Source: an uncultured Actinomycetes bacterium
Lineage (GTDB): Bacteria > Actinomycetota > Actinomycetes > S36-B12
NCBI GenBank assembly: GCA_913061025.1
Contig: CAJXUJ010000004.1
Location: forward strand, 1-32,759
Length of the DNA: 32,759 nucleotides
Direction: 5' to 3'
This document shows, one piece after another, positions 7,204 to 14,825 of the stretch. The translations under genes were made by a program, and so were the position numbers. Under the pieces are notes generated by a model. It was not told where the DNA came from and ran no database searches. It worked only from the letters and a program-made list of their open reading frames with translations. Within the stretch, counting starts at the first letter, position 1; each line of letters begins with the position of its first letter.

Positions 7204-8175
7204 ATGTCGATGCCTCGGACCGAGGTCCGTCGAGACCTGAAGTCCGCGGCCACGTCTCACAAGGGTGACCGAATTTTCAATCGGTCAATAACTACCGCGG
7301 CGTTCACCGCGCTCGTGGTCCTCGCCGGAATCGCGATCTTTCTCGGTTTCAGTGCCATCGAGGCCCTGAGGACCCAGGGCCTGGATTTCCTCTTCACGAC
7401 CGAATGGTCCGTGGAGCAAGAGGATCCCAAGGCGGGCATCTGGGGAATGCTCTACGGATCAGTGCTGCTCTCGGTCATTGGCCTGGTCATCGCCATTCCA
7501 GCGTCGCTACTTCTCAGTGTCTTCATCGTCTTCCTCGCGCCACGTCGGCTGGCCAAGGTGATGACGAACGTCATTGACCTCATGGCCGCTATCCCCTCGG
7601 TGATCCTCGGTCTATGGGCGTTCTACCTCCTGAACCCGCCCGCGGAGGAATGGCAGTTCCTCCTCAACAAGTACCTCGGGTGGATTCCGATCTTCCAGAA
7701 CGAGTCCGGCAACTTCAATGGGACTCCGTTTATTGCCGGCTTCGTGCTCGCGATCATGATGATCCCGATCATTACGTCTGTCTCGCGAGAAGTGCTCGGT
7801 CGCACTCCGCCGGATCTGATCAACGCAGCAGAGGCCCTGGGCTGCTCGTTATGGACGATGCTCAGGTACGTCGCTCTTCCTTACGGACGCGGTGGAATCG
7901 TCGGCGGCATCATGCTCGGCCTCGGGCGCGCTCTTGGTGAGACCATCGCGATCTTCTTCGTGTTGAAGCTCATCTTCGAGACCAACTGGTACAACATCAT
8001 CGAATCCGGCGGCGGATCCGTCGCGACACTGATCGTTGCGACCTTCGGCGAGGTCTCTGGGCCCTATGAGTTGAACCTGCTTCTTGCCGCGGGCTTCTTC
8101 CTCTTCGTTGGAACCCTCATCGTGAATGTGATCGCCAACCTCATTGTCCAGCGCACAGGACGGATGCAGCGATGA
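7204..8175 (+). CDS. pstC: Phosphate ABC transporter permease PstC
   Basis: PstC is one of the two inner-membrane permeases of the high-affinity phosphate importer. The 323-residue protein has a short cytoplasmic N-terminus, then about six hydrophobic helices, beginning with FTALVVLAGIAIFLGFSAIE near residues 34-53. The ATPase-coupling loop reads AAEALGCSLWTMLRYVALP and is followed by GLGRALGETIA, the PstC signature. The ATG at 7204 has no obvious ribosome site; a second ATG two codons on is possible. The stop overlaps the pstA start as ATGA. A PHO-box-like operator lies upstream. Confidence 0.95.
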   Translation: MSMPRTEVRRDLKSAATSHKGDRIFNRSITTAAFTALVVLAGIAIFLGFSAIEALRTQGLDFLFTTEWSVEQEDPKAGIWGMLYGSVLLSVIGLVIAIPASLLLSVFIVFLAPRRLAKVMTNVIDLMAAIPSVILGLWAFYLLNPPAEEWQFLLNKYLGWIPIFQNESGNFNGTPFIAGFVLAIMMIPIITSVSREVLGRTPPDLINAAEALGCSLWTMLRYVALPYGRGGIVGGIMLGLGRALGETIAIFFVLKLIFETNWYNIIESGGGSVATLIVATFGEVSGPYELNLLLAAGFFLFVGTLIVNVIANLIVQRTGRMQR

Positions 8176-9275
8176 CTCAAGTCCTAGATCGGGAGCGCAT
8201 CGCGGAGTGGTCCACGCAGGAGCCACAGCGGCCCTGGACCAAAAAGCCAGTGCACCTACAGGTGTGGATCGCGCTTGCCGCGCTGCTGCCGGCAGTAGTT
8301 GTCGCACTCATGTTCACCTACACCGATTTACCGGGACCGGTACTTATGGTGGTCGTTTACCTACCGCTTCAACTCGTGGCTTCGGGATTTGCTGCGTTGG
8401 CTACCAAAGGGCGACAGGGCGTTGCAGACTCGGTGATCATCGTGAATGCGATTGGCGCGACCCTGTTCAGCTTCATCATCTTGTTCTCCGTGCTGGGGTC
8501 GCTCATTGTCCGCGGTTTCGAGGCTTTGTGGGGTGAGGACGGATTCCGGTCATCCTTCCTCGTGCAGAACAACGTGTACATCAACCCCAGTACGCCGCTG
8601 GAGTACGGCGGCCTTGGCCATGCAGTCCTCGGCACGTTGATCATCGTCGCCATCGCAAGTCTGATCGCGGTCCCCATCGGCATTGCGACGGCGATCTACA
8701 TCACTGAGGTTCGCGGTCGAGCAGTGCCCTACGTCCGCTTCTTTGTCCAAGCGATGAGTGGTGTTCCGTCGATCGTTGCCGGTCTTTTCATCCTGACGGT
8801 GCTGATCGTGTCCGGAGCCATCGGACAGAGTGCTTTTGCTGGGGGATTGGCCTACGCGATCTTGATGCTTCCGACTGTCGCGCGTACCGCCGAAGAAGTT
8901 CTCCGCCTGATCCCGGAAGACCTACGCACCGGGGCCCTGGCGCTCGGATCGACCAGAGCGCGGGTAGTCCTTCGAGTTGTCATTCCTGCTGCGAAGACAG
9001 GCATCATCACCGCCATCATTCTTGGCGTCGCGCGAGTCATCGGAGAGACGGCACCGCTTCTGCTCACCTCTTTGAAGAGCGACCAGACGGTTCTCAACCC
9101 GTTTAGCGACCCGATCGCTGCCCTCCCGACTTACATCTTCGACAACGTGGCGCTGCCCTATCCGGGAGCGGTTACCCGCGCTTGGGGTGCGGCGCTGGTC
9201 TTGATGGTCATCGTTCTCATTCTTTTCACCATCGCCCGGATCCTCGGGCGTGACCGACTGAACAAGTCCCGCTAG
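8172..9275 (+). CDS. pstA: Phosphate ABC transporter permease PstA
   Basis: PstA pairs with PstC to form the phosphate channel. The permease domain occupies roughly residues 140-360, with the coupling loop GALALGSTRARVVLRVVIP and ARVIGETAPLL. At 367 residues it is longer than the common length of about 280-300. The first 120 residues add two hydrophobic helices (IALAALLPAVVVALMFTY and VLMVVVYLPLQLVASGFAAL) before the usual first helix. The ATG overlaps the pstC stop. The stop codon is embedded in the AGGAGG ribosome site of pstB, so pstC, pstA and pstB are one coupled unit. Confidence 0.94.
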   Translation: MTQVLDRERIAEWSTQEPQRPWTKKPVHLQVWIALAALLPAVVVALMFTYTDLPGPVLMVVVYLPLQLVASGFAALATKGRQGVADSVIIVNAIGATLFSFIILFSVLGSLIVRGFEALWGEDGFRSSFLVQNNVYINPSTPLEYGGLGHAVLGTLIIVAIASLIAVPIGIATAIYITEVRGRAVPYVRFFVQAMSGVPSIVAGLFILTVLIVSGAIGQSAFAGGLAYAILMLPTVARTAEEVLRLIPEDLRTGALALGSTRARVVLRVVIPAAKTGIITAIILGVARVIGETAPLLLTSLKSDQTVLNPFSDPIAALPTYIFDNVALPYPGAVTRAWGAALVLMVIVLILFTIARILGRDRLNKSR

Positions 9276-9284
9276 GAGGAAGCA

Positions 9285-10124
9285 ATGTCCACTGCTGAAT
9301 ACGAGGGTGATGTAGAGGTCCTCGAAGGGGAGTTTGCAGACAAGCGGGACGTGGGACCCATTGAGCTTGAATCGCGCGACGTATCCGTCTGGTTTGGTCA
9401 ACGTAAGGTGCTCGAGGGCGTCAACATTGCGTGCCCAAAGAAGACTGTCACGGCACTGATCGGGCCATCGGGATGCGGTAAGTCGACATACATCCGCACT
9501 CTGAATCGGTTACACGAGCTCATTCCTGGCGCCGCGCTTGCCGGTTCGGTTCTCTACGAGGGCAAGGACATCTACGACACCGATGTGGATCCCGTCCACA
9601 TCCGGTTGAAGATCGGCATGGTCTTCCAGAAGCCCAACCCGTTCCCGTCCATGACAATTCGCGGCAACGTGCTCTCCGGGCTCAAGCTGTCCGGCATGAA
9701 GCGTGATGGTCACGATGAAATCGTCGAGCAGACGTTGACAGCCGCAGGGCTGTGGAATGAAGTGAAGGATCGTCTTGATTCCGCCGCCGGTGAGCTCTCC
9801 GGTGGCCAGCAACAGCGCCTCGTCATTGCCCGTGCACTCGCGGTTCAGCCGCACGTCCTGCTGATGGATGAGCCGTGCTCGGCCCTTGACCCCGCGTCAA
9901 CCTTGAAGATCGAGGAAACAATCCGGGAGTTGTCCAAGGAGATCACCATCGTGATCGTCACCCACAACATGCAGCAGGCGGTGCGTGTCTCGGACTACAC
10001 CGCCTTCTTCCTGGCCGCGGAGAATGAGCCCGGCTACGTGATTGAGCAGGGCCCCACAACGGACATCTTCAGCAACCCACGAGATCAGCGGACCCTCGAT
10101 TACGTCAACGGACGATTCGGTTAA
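9285..10124 (+). CDS. pstB: Phosphate ABC transporter ATP-binding protein PstB
   Basis: PstB hydrolyses ATP to drive phosphate import through PstC/PstA. The 279-residue protein shows Walker A GPSGCGKST, the Q-loop FQKPNPFPS, the ABC signature LSGGQQQR, Walker B VLLMDEPCSALDP and the switch VTHNMQQA, all close to the PstB consensus. About 25 acidic N-terminal residues precede the domain. A strong AGGAGG lies 5 bases before the ATG. It is the last gene of the pstCAB unit; pstS follows after 127 bases containing its own operator-like repeats. Confidence 0.97.
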   Translation: MSTAEYEGDVEVLEGEFADKRDVGPIELESRDVSVWFGQRKVLEGVNIACPKKTVTALIGPSGCGKSTYIRTLNRLHELIPGAALAGSVLYEGKDIYDTDVDPVHIRLKIGMVFQKPNPFPSMTIRGNVLSGLKLSGMKRDGHDEIVEQTLTAAGLWNEVKDRLDSAAGELSGGQQQRLVIARALAVQPHVLLMDEPCSALDPASTLKIEETIRELSKEITIVIVTHNMQQAVRVSDYTAFFLAAENEPGYVIEQGPTTDIFSNPRDQRTLDYVNGRFG

Positions 10125-10130
10125 CCACGC

Positions 10131-10160
10131 GTTCACCTGGACACCCAGAGTTCACCCACT
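10131..10160 (+). promoter_or_regulatory. PHO-box-like repeats upstream of pstS
   Basis: GTTCACC occurs at 10131 and again at 10150. The 11-base units GGACACCCAGA (10139-10149) and GTTCACCCACT (10150-10160) are adjacent and share the CACCCA core. A TAATTT box at 10210-10215 could be the -10. This suggests pstS has its own phosphate-starvation promoter, separate from pstCAB. Inferred from motif and position. Confidence 0.55.
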
Positions 10161-10251
10161 GGATTGCATCTGGTTGCCAAGACGCCCACTGGTGGCTACG
10201 TGGTGTCTCTAATTTCCACCTGTCAGTAGTCCCGCAAAAAAGGAGAAACTC

Positions 10252-11310
10252 GTGCGACGTACGATCGCCATTCTCGCTGGTACGGCCATTGCAGCCTCCA
10301 CGGTTGCCGTAGCCGCCCCGGCCAATGCAGCGGAGACCATCCCCGGTGGTGGCGCTTCGTTCCCCTACGTGTTCCTGTCTCAGTGCCTGTCGGATTTCAA
10401 TGCTTCGCAGAACAACTTTGACATTGAGTACACCTCGACCGGTTCGGGTACCGGCAAGGGCAACTTCACCAAGGGCACCTTTGTATATGCCCAGACCGAC
10501 AGCAAGTTCTCAACGGGAACCGAGCCGGACTTCGGCTGGGAATACATCCCGAACATCGGCGGAGCGATTGTTTTCCCGATCAACCTGAAGAACTCCAAGA
10601 CCGGTCGCAGCCTCGGCTCGTCAATCCAGTTGAAGCAGAAGACGCTCGCCAAGATCATGGGTGGCGAAATCACCAACTGGCGTGACCGCGAGATTCTCCG
10701 CTCCAACCCGCGTATCGCTTCAGGTATCCCGAACGAGGACATCACGGTTGTCTACCGCGGCGACAAGTCCGGCACTACCAACAACCTGCTCCAGTACCTG
10801 AACGCGTGGGCGCCGACGATCTTCTCCGAGGTGCAGGACACCATGTCCACCGCGTTCCCCGGCGGCAAGCCCCCGTCAAACTCCGTTTCTGGTAACAAGA
10901 ACACGGGCGTGATGTCGCAGATCCTCGCCAAGGAAGGTGCAATCGGCTACGTCGATCTCGGTGATGCCAAGGGTTACCCCTCGGCTCGCATTGAGAATGC
11001 GCTCGGTCAGTTCGTGGCTCCATCCTCGGCTTCGGCAGCCCGCAACCTGGCTAACCAGGATGACGTCCAGTCCTCGGGCCTGGTGGACCTGAACTACAAG
11101 GTTCGCGCCAAGGGTGCCTACCCGATCGCGATCTTCAGCTACGCGCTGGCTCGCACGGACGGCAAGGGCCCGAACGGTCTGGGAGTACGTCAGTTCGTTG
11201 ACTACGTGATCCAAAAGTGCGGCCCGTCGCGCGCGGCCTCGCTCGGCTTCGTGCCCGTGGGCGGCAAGGTCTTGAACAAGGCCAAGGCGCTGGTCCGCGA
11301 CATCAAGTAG
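10252..11310 (+). CDS. pstS: Phosphate-binding protein PstS (secreted)
   Basis: PstS captures phosphate outside the membrane and delivers it to PstCA. The 352-residue product has a clear signal peptide: RR at 2-3, a hydrophobic core, and a cleavage site after PANAA near residue 28. There is no lipobox cysteine, so it is not an obvious lipoprotein. The mature protein opens with ETIPGGGASFPY and contains YRGDKSGTTNNLLQYL, the two phosphate-binding loops of the family, plus IGYVDLGDAKG. It starts at GTG 10252 with AAGGAGAA just upstream. It follows pstB rather than leading the operon, and a PstS-like lipoprotein gene follows 29 bases after it. Confidence 0.94.
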   Translation: MRRTIAILAGTAIAASTVAVAAPANAAETIPGGGASFPYVFLSQCLSDFNASQNNFDIEYTSTGSGTGKGNFTKGTFVYAQTDSKFSTGTEPDFGWEYIPNIGGAIVFPINLKNSKTGRSLGSSIQLKQKTLAKIMGGEITNWRDREILRSNPRIASGIPNEDITVVYRGDKSGTTNNLLQYLNAWAPTIFSEVQDTMSTAFPGGKPPSNSVSGNKNTGVMSQILAKEGAIGYVDLGDAKGYPSARIENALGQFVAPSSASAARNLANQDDVQSSGLVDLNYKVRAKGAYPIAIFSYALARTDGKGPNGLGVRQFVDYVIQKCGPSRAASLGFVPVGGKVLNKAKALVRDIK

Positions 11311-11339
11311 TTCGACAAGCAAACGGAATTCAAAGAAGA

Positions 11340-12509
11340 ATGGTGAGGGCAATGCTTCGATCGAATCGGGGCATTGCCCTCACCGCATTCTTGGGAGCGG
11401 GCGCACTGGCCGTGGCCGGATGTACGCCACCGATGCCGCCCGACGTCCTCGCGGCCCAGGCCGAATCGCAAATTGACTGCCAGAGCGGAACCGTTGATGT
11501 ATCGGTCCCCGAAAACCTCTTCGGCGCGATGACGTTTGTCGGTGATGCGCTTACATCTGTATGTCCCGATCAGACGCTGACCGAAGTCGGTCCGCTTGAC
11601 CCGGCTCCCCTCAAGGTTTTCGACGGCACTCCGACGGCGGACGACGTCGCAGAGTTTTCCGCAATTTGCCCAGTGGACGATGTCATCTACGTCCCGCTGT
11701 TCAACTACCCGGTAACTCTCGCGTACAACATCCCCGGTCTCGAAGGGCTCGTCCTGCCCCCGGAAGCCATCGCTGGAATCTTGAACGGCGCGATCACATC
11801 CTGGGAAGACCCGGCTATCGCCGGGGCAAACGAAGGATTCGACCTCTCGCTGCTACCGGACATTCAAATTTTCGCTCTGGATACCCCTACGGGCGCGGTT
11901 GAGGCAATGACCACGTGGCTATCGCAAGAGGCACCGGAGGAGTGGACCGCCGGCACTCTCGAGGTTCTCGACAATGCCACGACGTTTGCAACGCCGTTCG
12001 ACCTGACCGGTGAACTCTCCTTCACCGATGGCGCCGTTGCTGTTCTTCCCGTTTTCGAGGCTTTCAACGCCTTCGTGCCAACCGCAGCGCTGCCGGTGAT
12101 CGATGAGACCGAAGGTGGTTCGGGGGAGACCATCATTGCTTTCCCGGACGATCCACAACTGGCAAAAATCGGCGCCGGAGCGGTCGACATCACCGTCGAC
12201 GAGGCGGGAAACATCGCGGCGACCGCCGGTGTCGGGGGCAACCCCAACCCTGAGAACTTCGATTTCGCCGCATCCAAAATCATCCTCCAGGAGGGACAGC
12301 CCGAGATCGGTTGGCCGGTGATGGGAACGGGTCATTTGCTCGTATGTGACGATCCAGAAAACCCGGTTGCCCTGTCCGTCGCCCAGTACGCACTCCGGCT
12401 CGCTGGTCAGGGAGCCTTTGAGACCTTCGGATTGACCCCGCTGCCCGAGCCGGTTCGTATTCGAACCTTCGAGCCGCTGAAGGTCGTGGTGGAGGAGCCC
12501 ACCGAGTAG
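11340..12509 (+). CDS. Degenerate PstS-like periplasmic-binding lipoprotein
   Basis: This 389-residue product has a lipoprotein signal: a hydrophobic stretch ending AVAGC, with the lipidated cysteine at about residue 28. Its body follows the PstS fold: LFNYPVTLAYNIPGLEGLVL, then LPPEAIAGILNGAITSWEDPAI, is the standard PstS core. The phosphate-binding loops are not recognisable. The GASFPY loop is replaced by TVDVSVPENLFGA, and the R-SD-SGT loop by ALDTPTGAVEAMTTWL. It may bind another ligand, assist PstS, or sense. ATG 11340 was chosen over ATG 11352, which would also keep the signal. An open frame upstream runs into pstS and is a shadow. The gene ends just before a strong hairpin. Confidence 0.8.
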   Translation: MVRAMLRSNRGIALTAFLGAGALAVAGCTPPMPPDVLAAQAESQIDCQSGTVDVSVPENLFGAMTFVGDALTSVCPDQTLTEVGPLDPAPLKVFDGTPTADDVAEFSAICPVDDVIYVPLFNYPVTLAYNIPGLEGLVLPPEAIAGILNGAITSWEDPAIAGANEGFDLSLLPDIQIFALDTPTGAVEAMTTWLSQEAPEEWTAGTLEVLDNATTFATPFDLTGELSFTDGAVAVLPVFEAFNAFVPTAALPVIDETEGGSGETIIAFPDDPQLAKIGAGAVDITVDEAGNIAATAGVGGNPNPENFDFAASKIILQEGQPEIGWPVMGTGHLLVCDDPENPVALSVAQYALRLAGQGAFETFGLTPLPEPVRIRTFEPLKVVVEEPTE

Positions 12510-12527
12510 CGCTCGCACGAGACGTAA

Positions 12528-12561
12528 GAAGGGACCGAAGGCTGATGCCTTCGGTCCCTTC
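12528..12561. terminator. Strong hairpin between convergent pstS-like gene and dsrE2-like gene
   Basis: A perfect 15-bp stem (12528-12542 with 12547-12561) closes a TGAT loop. It lies 18 bases after the pstS-like stop and 29 bases before the convergent dsrE2-like stop. No T-run follows on either strand, which is common for actinobacterial hairpins. It probably ends transcription from both sides. Confidence 0.85.
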
Positions 12562-12590
12562 GCGTGAGGGGCGCCCATCCGAGCGACCGC

Positions 12591-13100
12591 TCAGATGAAG
12601 AGGAGTTGCGCTCCCTCGGTCAACTCGATGAAGTCGCTTGCGTTGATGATGCCATCGAGGCCATCGAACAGGTCGGACTCATCGACGTGATTCATGTCCG
12701 CGCTGAGCCGACAGGCCCAGAGCTTGGCACCCGATGCCTTGAGCAGCTCGAGGAACTCCGGCACCGGAGGAATGTCCAACTCATCCAGCGACTTGTTCAT
12801 CATGTGGGTAGCCATGGACGTCATACCCGGCAGTGGTGCCAGTGCTGCGGGCATGTGCGCGGCGGGGTTACCCACGGGTGAGAACTTCAAGTGCTCCATT
12901 CGGCCCTTGGTGATCATGTCGAATCCCCAGAAGGTGAAGAACAGGTGCACGTCCACGCCCTCACCCAGGGCGGCATTGCCCAGGATGAGTCCGGGATATG
13001 CCATGTCCAGGCTGCCTTTAGAGCAGATGATGGCAAGCGTCCTGTCGGTCTCGACGTCATCGTCGAAGGACGGGACGACCATGTCGGCGGTTGCAGTCAT
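12591..13100 (-). CDS. DsrE2-like sulfur-carrier family protein (DsrE/DsrF/DsrH-like)
   Basis: The 169-residue protein matches the DsrE2-type family: CSKGSLDMAYPGLILGNAAL with VDVHLFFTFWGFDMI, and the cysteine block KLWACRLSADM near 127-136. Family members carry persulfide sulfur between sulfurtransferases and carriers. Cys26 and Cys130 are the only cysteines; Cys130 aligns with the conserved ACxMSM cysteine of DsrE2, here with Arg after it. No membrane helix like that of some DsrE2 proteins is obvious. GGGAGGA lies 6 bases before the ATG. It is the third gene of a minus-strand operon after the SQR-like and TusE-like genes, 10 bases after the latter. A role in sulfide-derived sulfur handling is inferred from these neighbours. 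Confidence 0.82.
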   Translation of the reverse strand: MTATADMVVPSFDDDVETDRTLAIICSKGSLDMAYPGLILGNAALGEGVDVHLFFTFWGFDMITKGRMEHLKFSPVGNPAAHMPAALAPLPGMTSMATHMMNKSLDELDIPPVPEFLELLKASGAKLWACRLSADMNHVDESDLFDGLDGIINASDFIELTEGAQLLFI

Positions 13101-13110
13101 GTCGTCCTCC

Positions 13111-13425
13111 CTAGACGCAGCCGTGCGGCTTGGGCAGACCGGCGATGTAGGACATCTTCTTGGCCGGCTTCTTGGGGAAGAGCTGGAACAGCGTCTTGGT
13201 GTCCACCCCTCCCGCGGTTGAGACTCGGCGGATCGTGGGCGTCTCGCCCTTCACCTTGAAGTCCTCGCGCAGGAAGTCGATGACCTTCCAGTGGTCGTCG
13301 GTCATATCGACGCCGATGGCGGTCGCCAGTGCGCTGCCGATTTCCTTGTCCCATTGGTCGTACTCGGTCATGAAGCCTTCGTCGTCGACGACGACCTCTT
13401 TTCCGTTGATGGTTGTGGTTGCCAT
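13111..13425 (-). CDS. tusE: TusE/DsrC family sulfur relay protein with single C-terminal cysteine
   Basis: DsrC/TusE proteins carry sulfur on a cysteine in a flexible C-terminal arm. This 104-residue protein fits throughout: INGKEVVVDDEGFM, WDKEIGSALA and the C-terminus AGLPKPHGCV. The penultimate cysteine (CysA) is present. The position 11 residues earlier, cysteine in true DsrC, is serine here (KKMSYIAGLPKPHGC), so by the usual rule it is TusE-like and not dissimilatory DsrC. I chose ATG 13425, with GAGGAG 9 bases upstream; a TTG at 13434 would add three residues. It lies between the SQR-like and DsrE2-like genes, which suggests it accepts sulfur from sulfide oxidation. No tusBCD is seen. 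Confidence 0.88.
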   Translation of the reverse strand: MATTTINGKEVVVDDEGFMTEYDQWDKEIGSALATAIGVDMTDDHWKVIDFLREDFKVKGETPTIRRVSTAGGVDTKTLFQLFPKKPAKKMSYIAGLPKPHGCV

Positions 13426-13464
13426 GGCAATCAACTCCTCACTGTGTGCCGTGGCGGGCGCTTC

Positions 13465-14739
13465 CTAGGCGGAAAGCGCCGGCTCTTTCTTTTCTTCTTG
13501 GTCGAGTAGTTCGGTCTTCTTGCCCTTGAGGGACATGAGTGGTGGAACAGGCATGGAGCGTCCTGGCATCAGGATGTTCCAGTAGACCCACCGGAATGCG
13601 AGCTTGCCGAGGTGATTCACGCGGCTTTCCTTCAGCAGCGCCATCGGACCCACGCCCGCGTAGGGGTACTTGCCGGGCAGGGGCTCGTAGTCGTAGTTGA
13701 AGTCGATCAGCATCGCCTTGCCGCCGCCGGTCTCGATGAAGCAGTTGGCGTGACCATCGAACCGATGCGTCATCTCCATGCCCTTGATGTGCTGCAGGAA
13801 GTTCTCGACGAAGATGTCGATCTCGAAGTGCGCAACCGAGCCTGCTTTCGATGCCGGGATGTCGTTGGCATCGCCGAGCGCGAAGATGGTGTCGTACTGG
13901 GTCGACACTTGGGTGAACTTGTCGACCGGGACCAGATTCAGTTCGTCGCCGAGTCCAGAGCGTCCAACGAAGTCCGCACCCATGTTGAGCGGAACGGTTA
14001 CCAGCAGGTCGAAGGGAACCTCTCGTTCGTCATAGGAAACGAGAGCCTTCTTCTCGTTGTCGATCTCCATCAGCATGAAGTCCGGCTCGACCGCGATGCC
14101 CTTCTCGTCGAGCGTGTTGCCGAACGCCTCGGCGGCGATGGGCTTGGTGAACGCTCCCGGCAGTGGGGTCACGTAGGTCATCTCGACCTTGTCACGCATT
14201 CCCTTGTCCTTGAAGAACGAGTCGGCCAGGAAGGTGAATTCCAGCGGCGCCACCGGGCACTTGATCGGCATCTCGACGATGTTGACGACCAGACGCCCGC
14301 CCTCCCAGTCCTTGAGTTTCTCGGCCAGAGCCGTGGAGCCCTCATAGGAGTAGAACTCGTGAATCGACTTCTTCCATTCCGGACCGGTCATGCCGTCGGT
14401 CTGGTCCGGACGCGGGCTCACACCGGTCGCGATGATCAACATGTCGTAGCCGAATTCGCGGCCGTCGGTTAGTGCGACGACCTGCTCCTCGGGGCGAACC
14501 ACGTCGATCTCGCCGTACTGGAGATCGACCGATGAGTTCAGCGTTGCCCGGCGGGACTTGGTCACCTGATCGGGGGTGTAGGTCCCGAACGGCATGAACA
14601 GGTATCCGGGCTGGTACCTGTGGTTGTCGTCGGCATCGATGACGGTGATCTGCCACTCGCCCGACGGGAGCTCCTTGTGGAGCTTGTTGGCTGCCATTGT
14701 TCCGGCGGTGCCACCGCCCAGAATTACTAATCTCCTCAT
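13465..14739 (-). CDS. sqr: Sulfide:quinone oxidoreductase-like flavoprotein
   Basis: SQR oxidises sulfide to polysulfide or persulfide and passes electrons to quinone at the membrane. The 424-residue protein has the FAD-binding GGGTAG near 8-13, IIATGVSPRP, and the second FAD motif FALGDANDIP near 286-294. The cysteines Cys161 (PIKCPVAP) and Cys333 (HANCFIE) match the redox pair of SQR. The third family cysteine, near 128 in bacterial SQR, is absent. The C-terminal segment AFRWVYWNILMPGR is aromatic and amphipathic, like the SQR membrane-contact region. The ATG has a TACCGT box 7 bases upstream (minus strand 14747-14752) and no ribosome site. It leads an operon with the TusE-like and DsrE2-like genes. 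Confidence 0.82.
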   Translation of the reverse strand: MRRLVILGGGTAGTMAANKLHKELPSGEWQITVIDADDNHRYQPGYLFMPFGTYTPDQVTKSRRATLNSSVDLQYGEIDVVRPEEQVVALTDGREFGYDMLIIATGVSPRPDQTDGMTGPEWKKSIHEFYSYEGSTALAEKLKDWEGGRLVVNIVEMPIKCPVAPLEFTFLADSFFKDKGMRDKVEMTYVTPLPGAFTKPIAAEAFGNTLDEKGIAVEPDFMLMEIDNEKKALVSYDEREVPFDLLVTVPLNMGADFVGRSGLGDELNLVPVDKFTQVSTQYDTIFALGDANDIPASKAGSVAHFEIDIFVENFLQHIKGMEMTHRFDGHANCFIETGGGKAMLIDFNYDYEPLPGKYPYAGVGPMALLKESRVNHLGKLAFRWVYWNILMPGRSMPVPPLMSLKGKKTELLDQEEKKEPALSA

Positions 14740-14790
14740 GTCTACGACGGTATGCCCGTCGAGAGGTGCCGAGGCAGGGTCGAACCTACG

Positions 14791-14816
14791 GACTCCTTGG
14801 GACTTTCGTCCGCTGG
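14791..14816. terminator. Weak hairpin after ppa
   Basis: GGAC/GTCC (14798-14801 and 14806-14809) form a stem with, on the minus strand, a GAAA tetraloop. CTCC/GGAG (14791-14794 and 14813-14816) pair outside a symmetric internal loop. It lies just after the ppa stop on the minus strand and before the SQR promoter. A terminator role is only a suggestion. Confidence 0.3.
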
Positions 14817-14825
14817 AGCCCGGGA

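Noticed and set aside
11217..11339. In-frame upstream extension of the PstS-like gene into pstS.
   Set aside because: It would bury the lipoprotein signal in the middle of the protein; the signal works only with starts at 11340 or 11352.
14762..14800. Minus-strand text with GGTTCGACC flanked by CCTCGGCACC resembles the 3' part of a tRNA.
   Set aside because: The T-stem has two mismatches, and no matching 5' acceptor, D-arm or anticodon arm is found in the 86-base gap. At most a decayed remnant; not enough to annotate.
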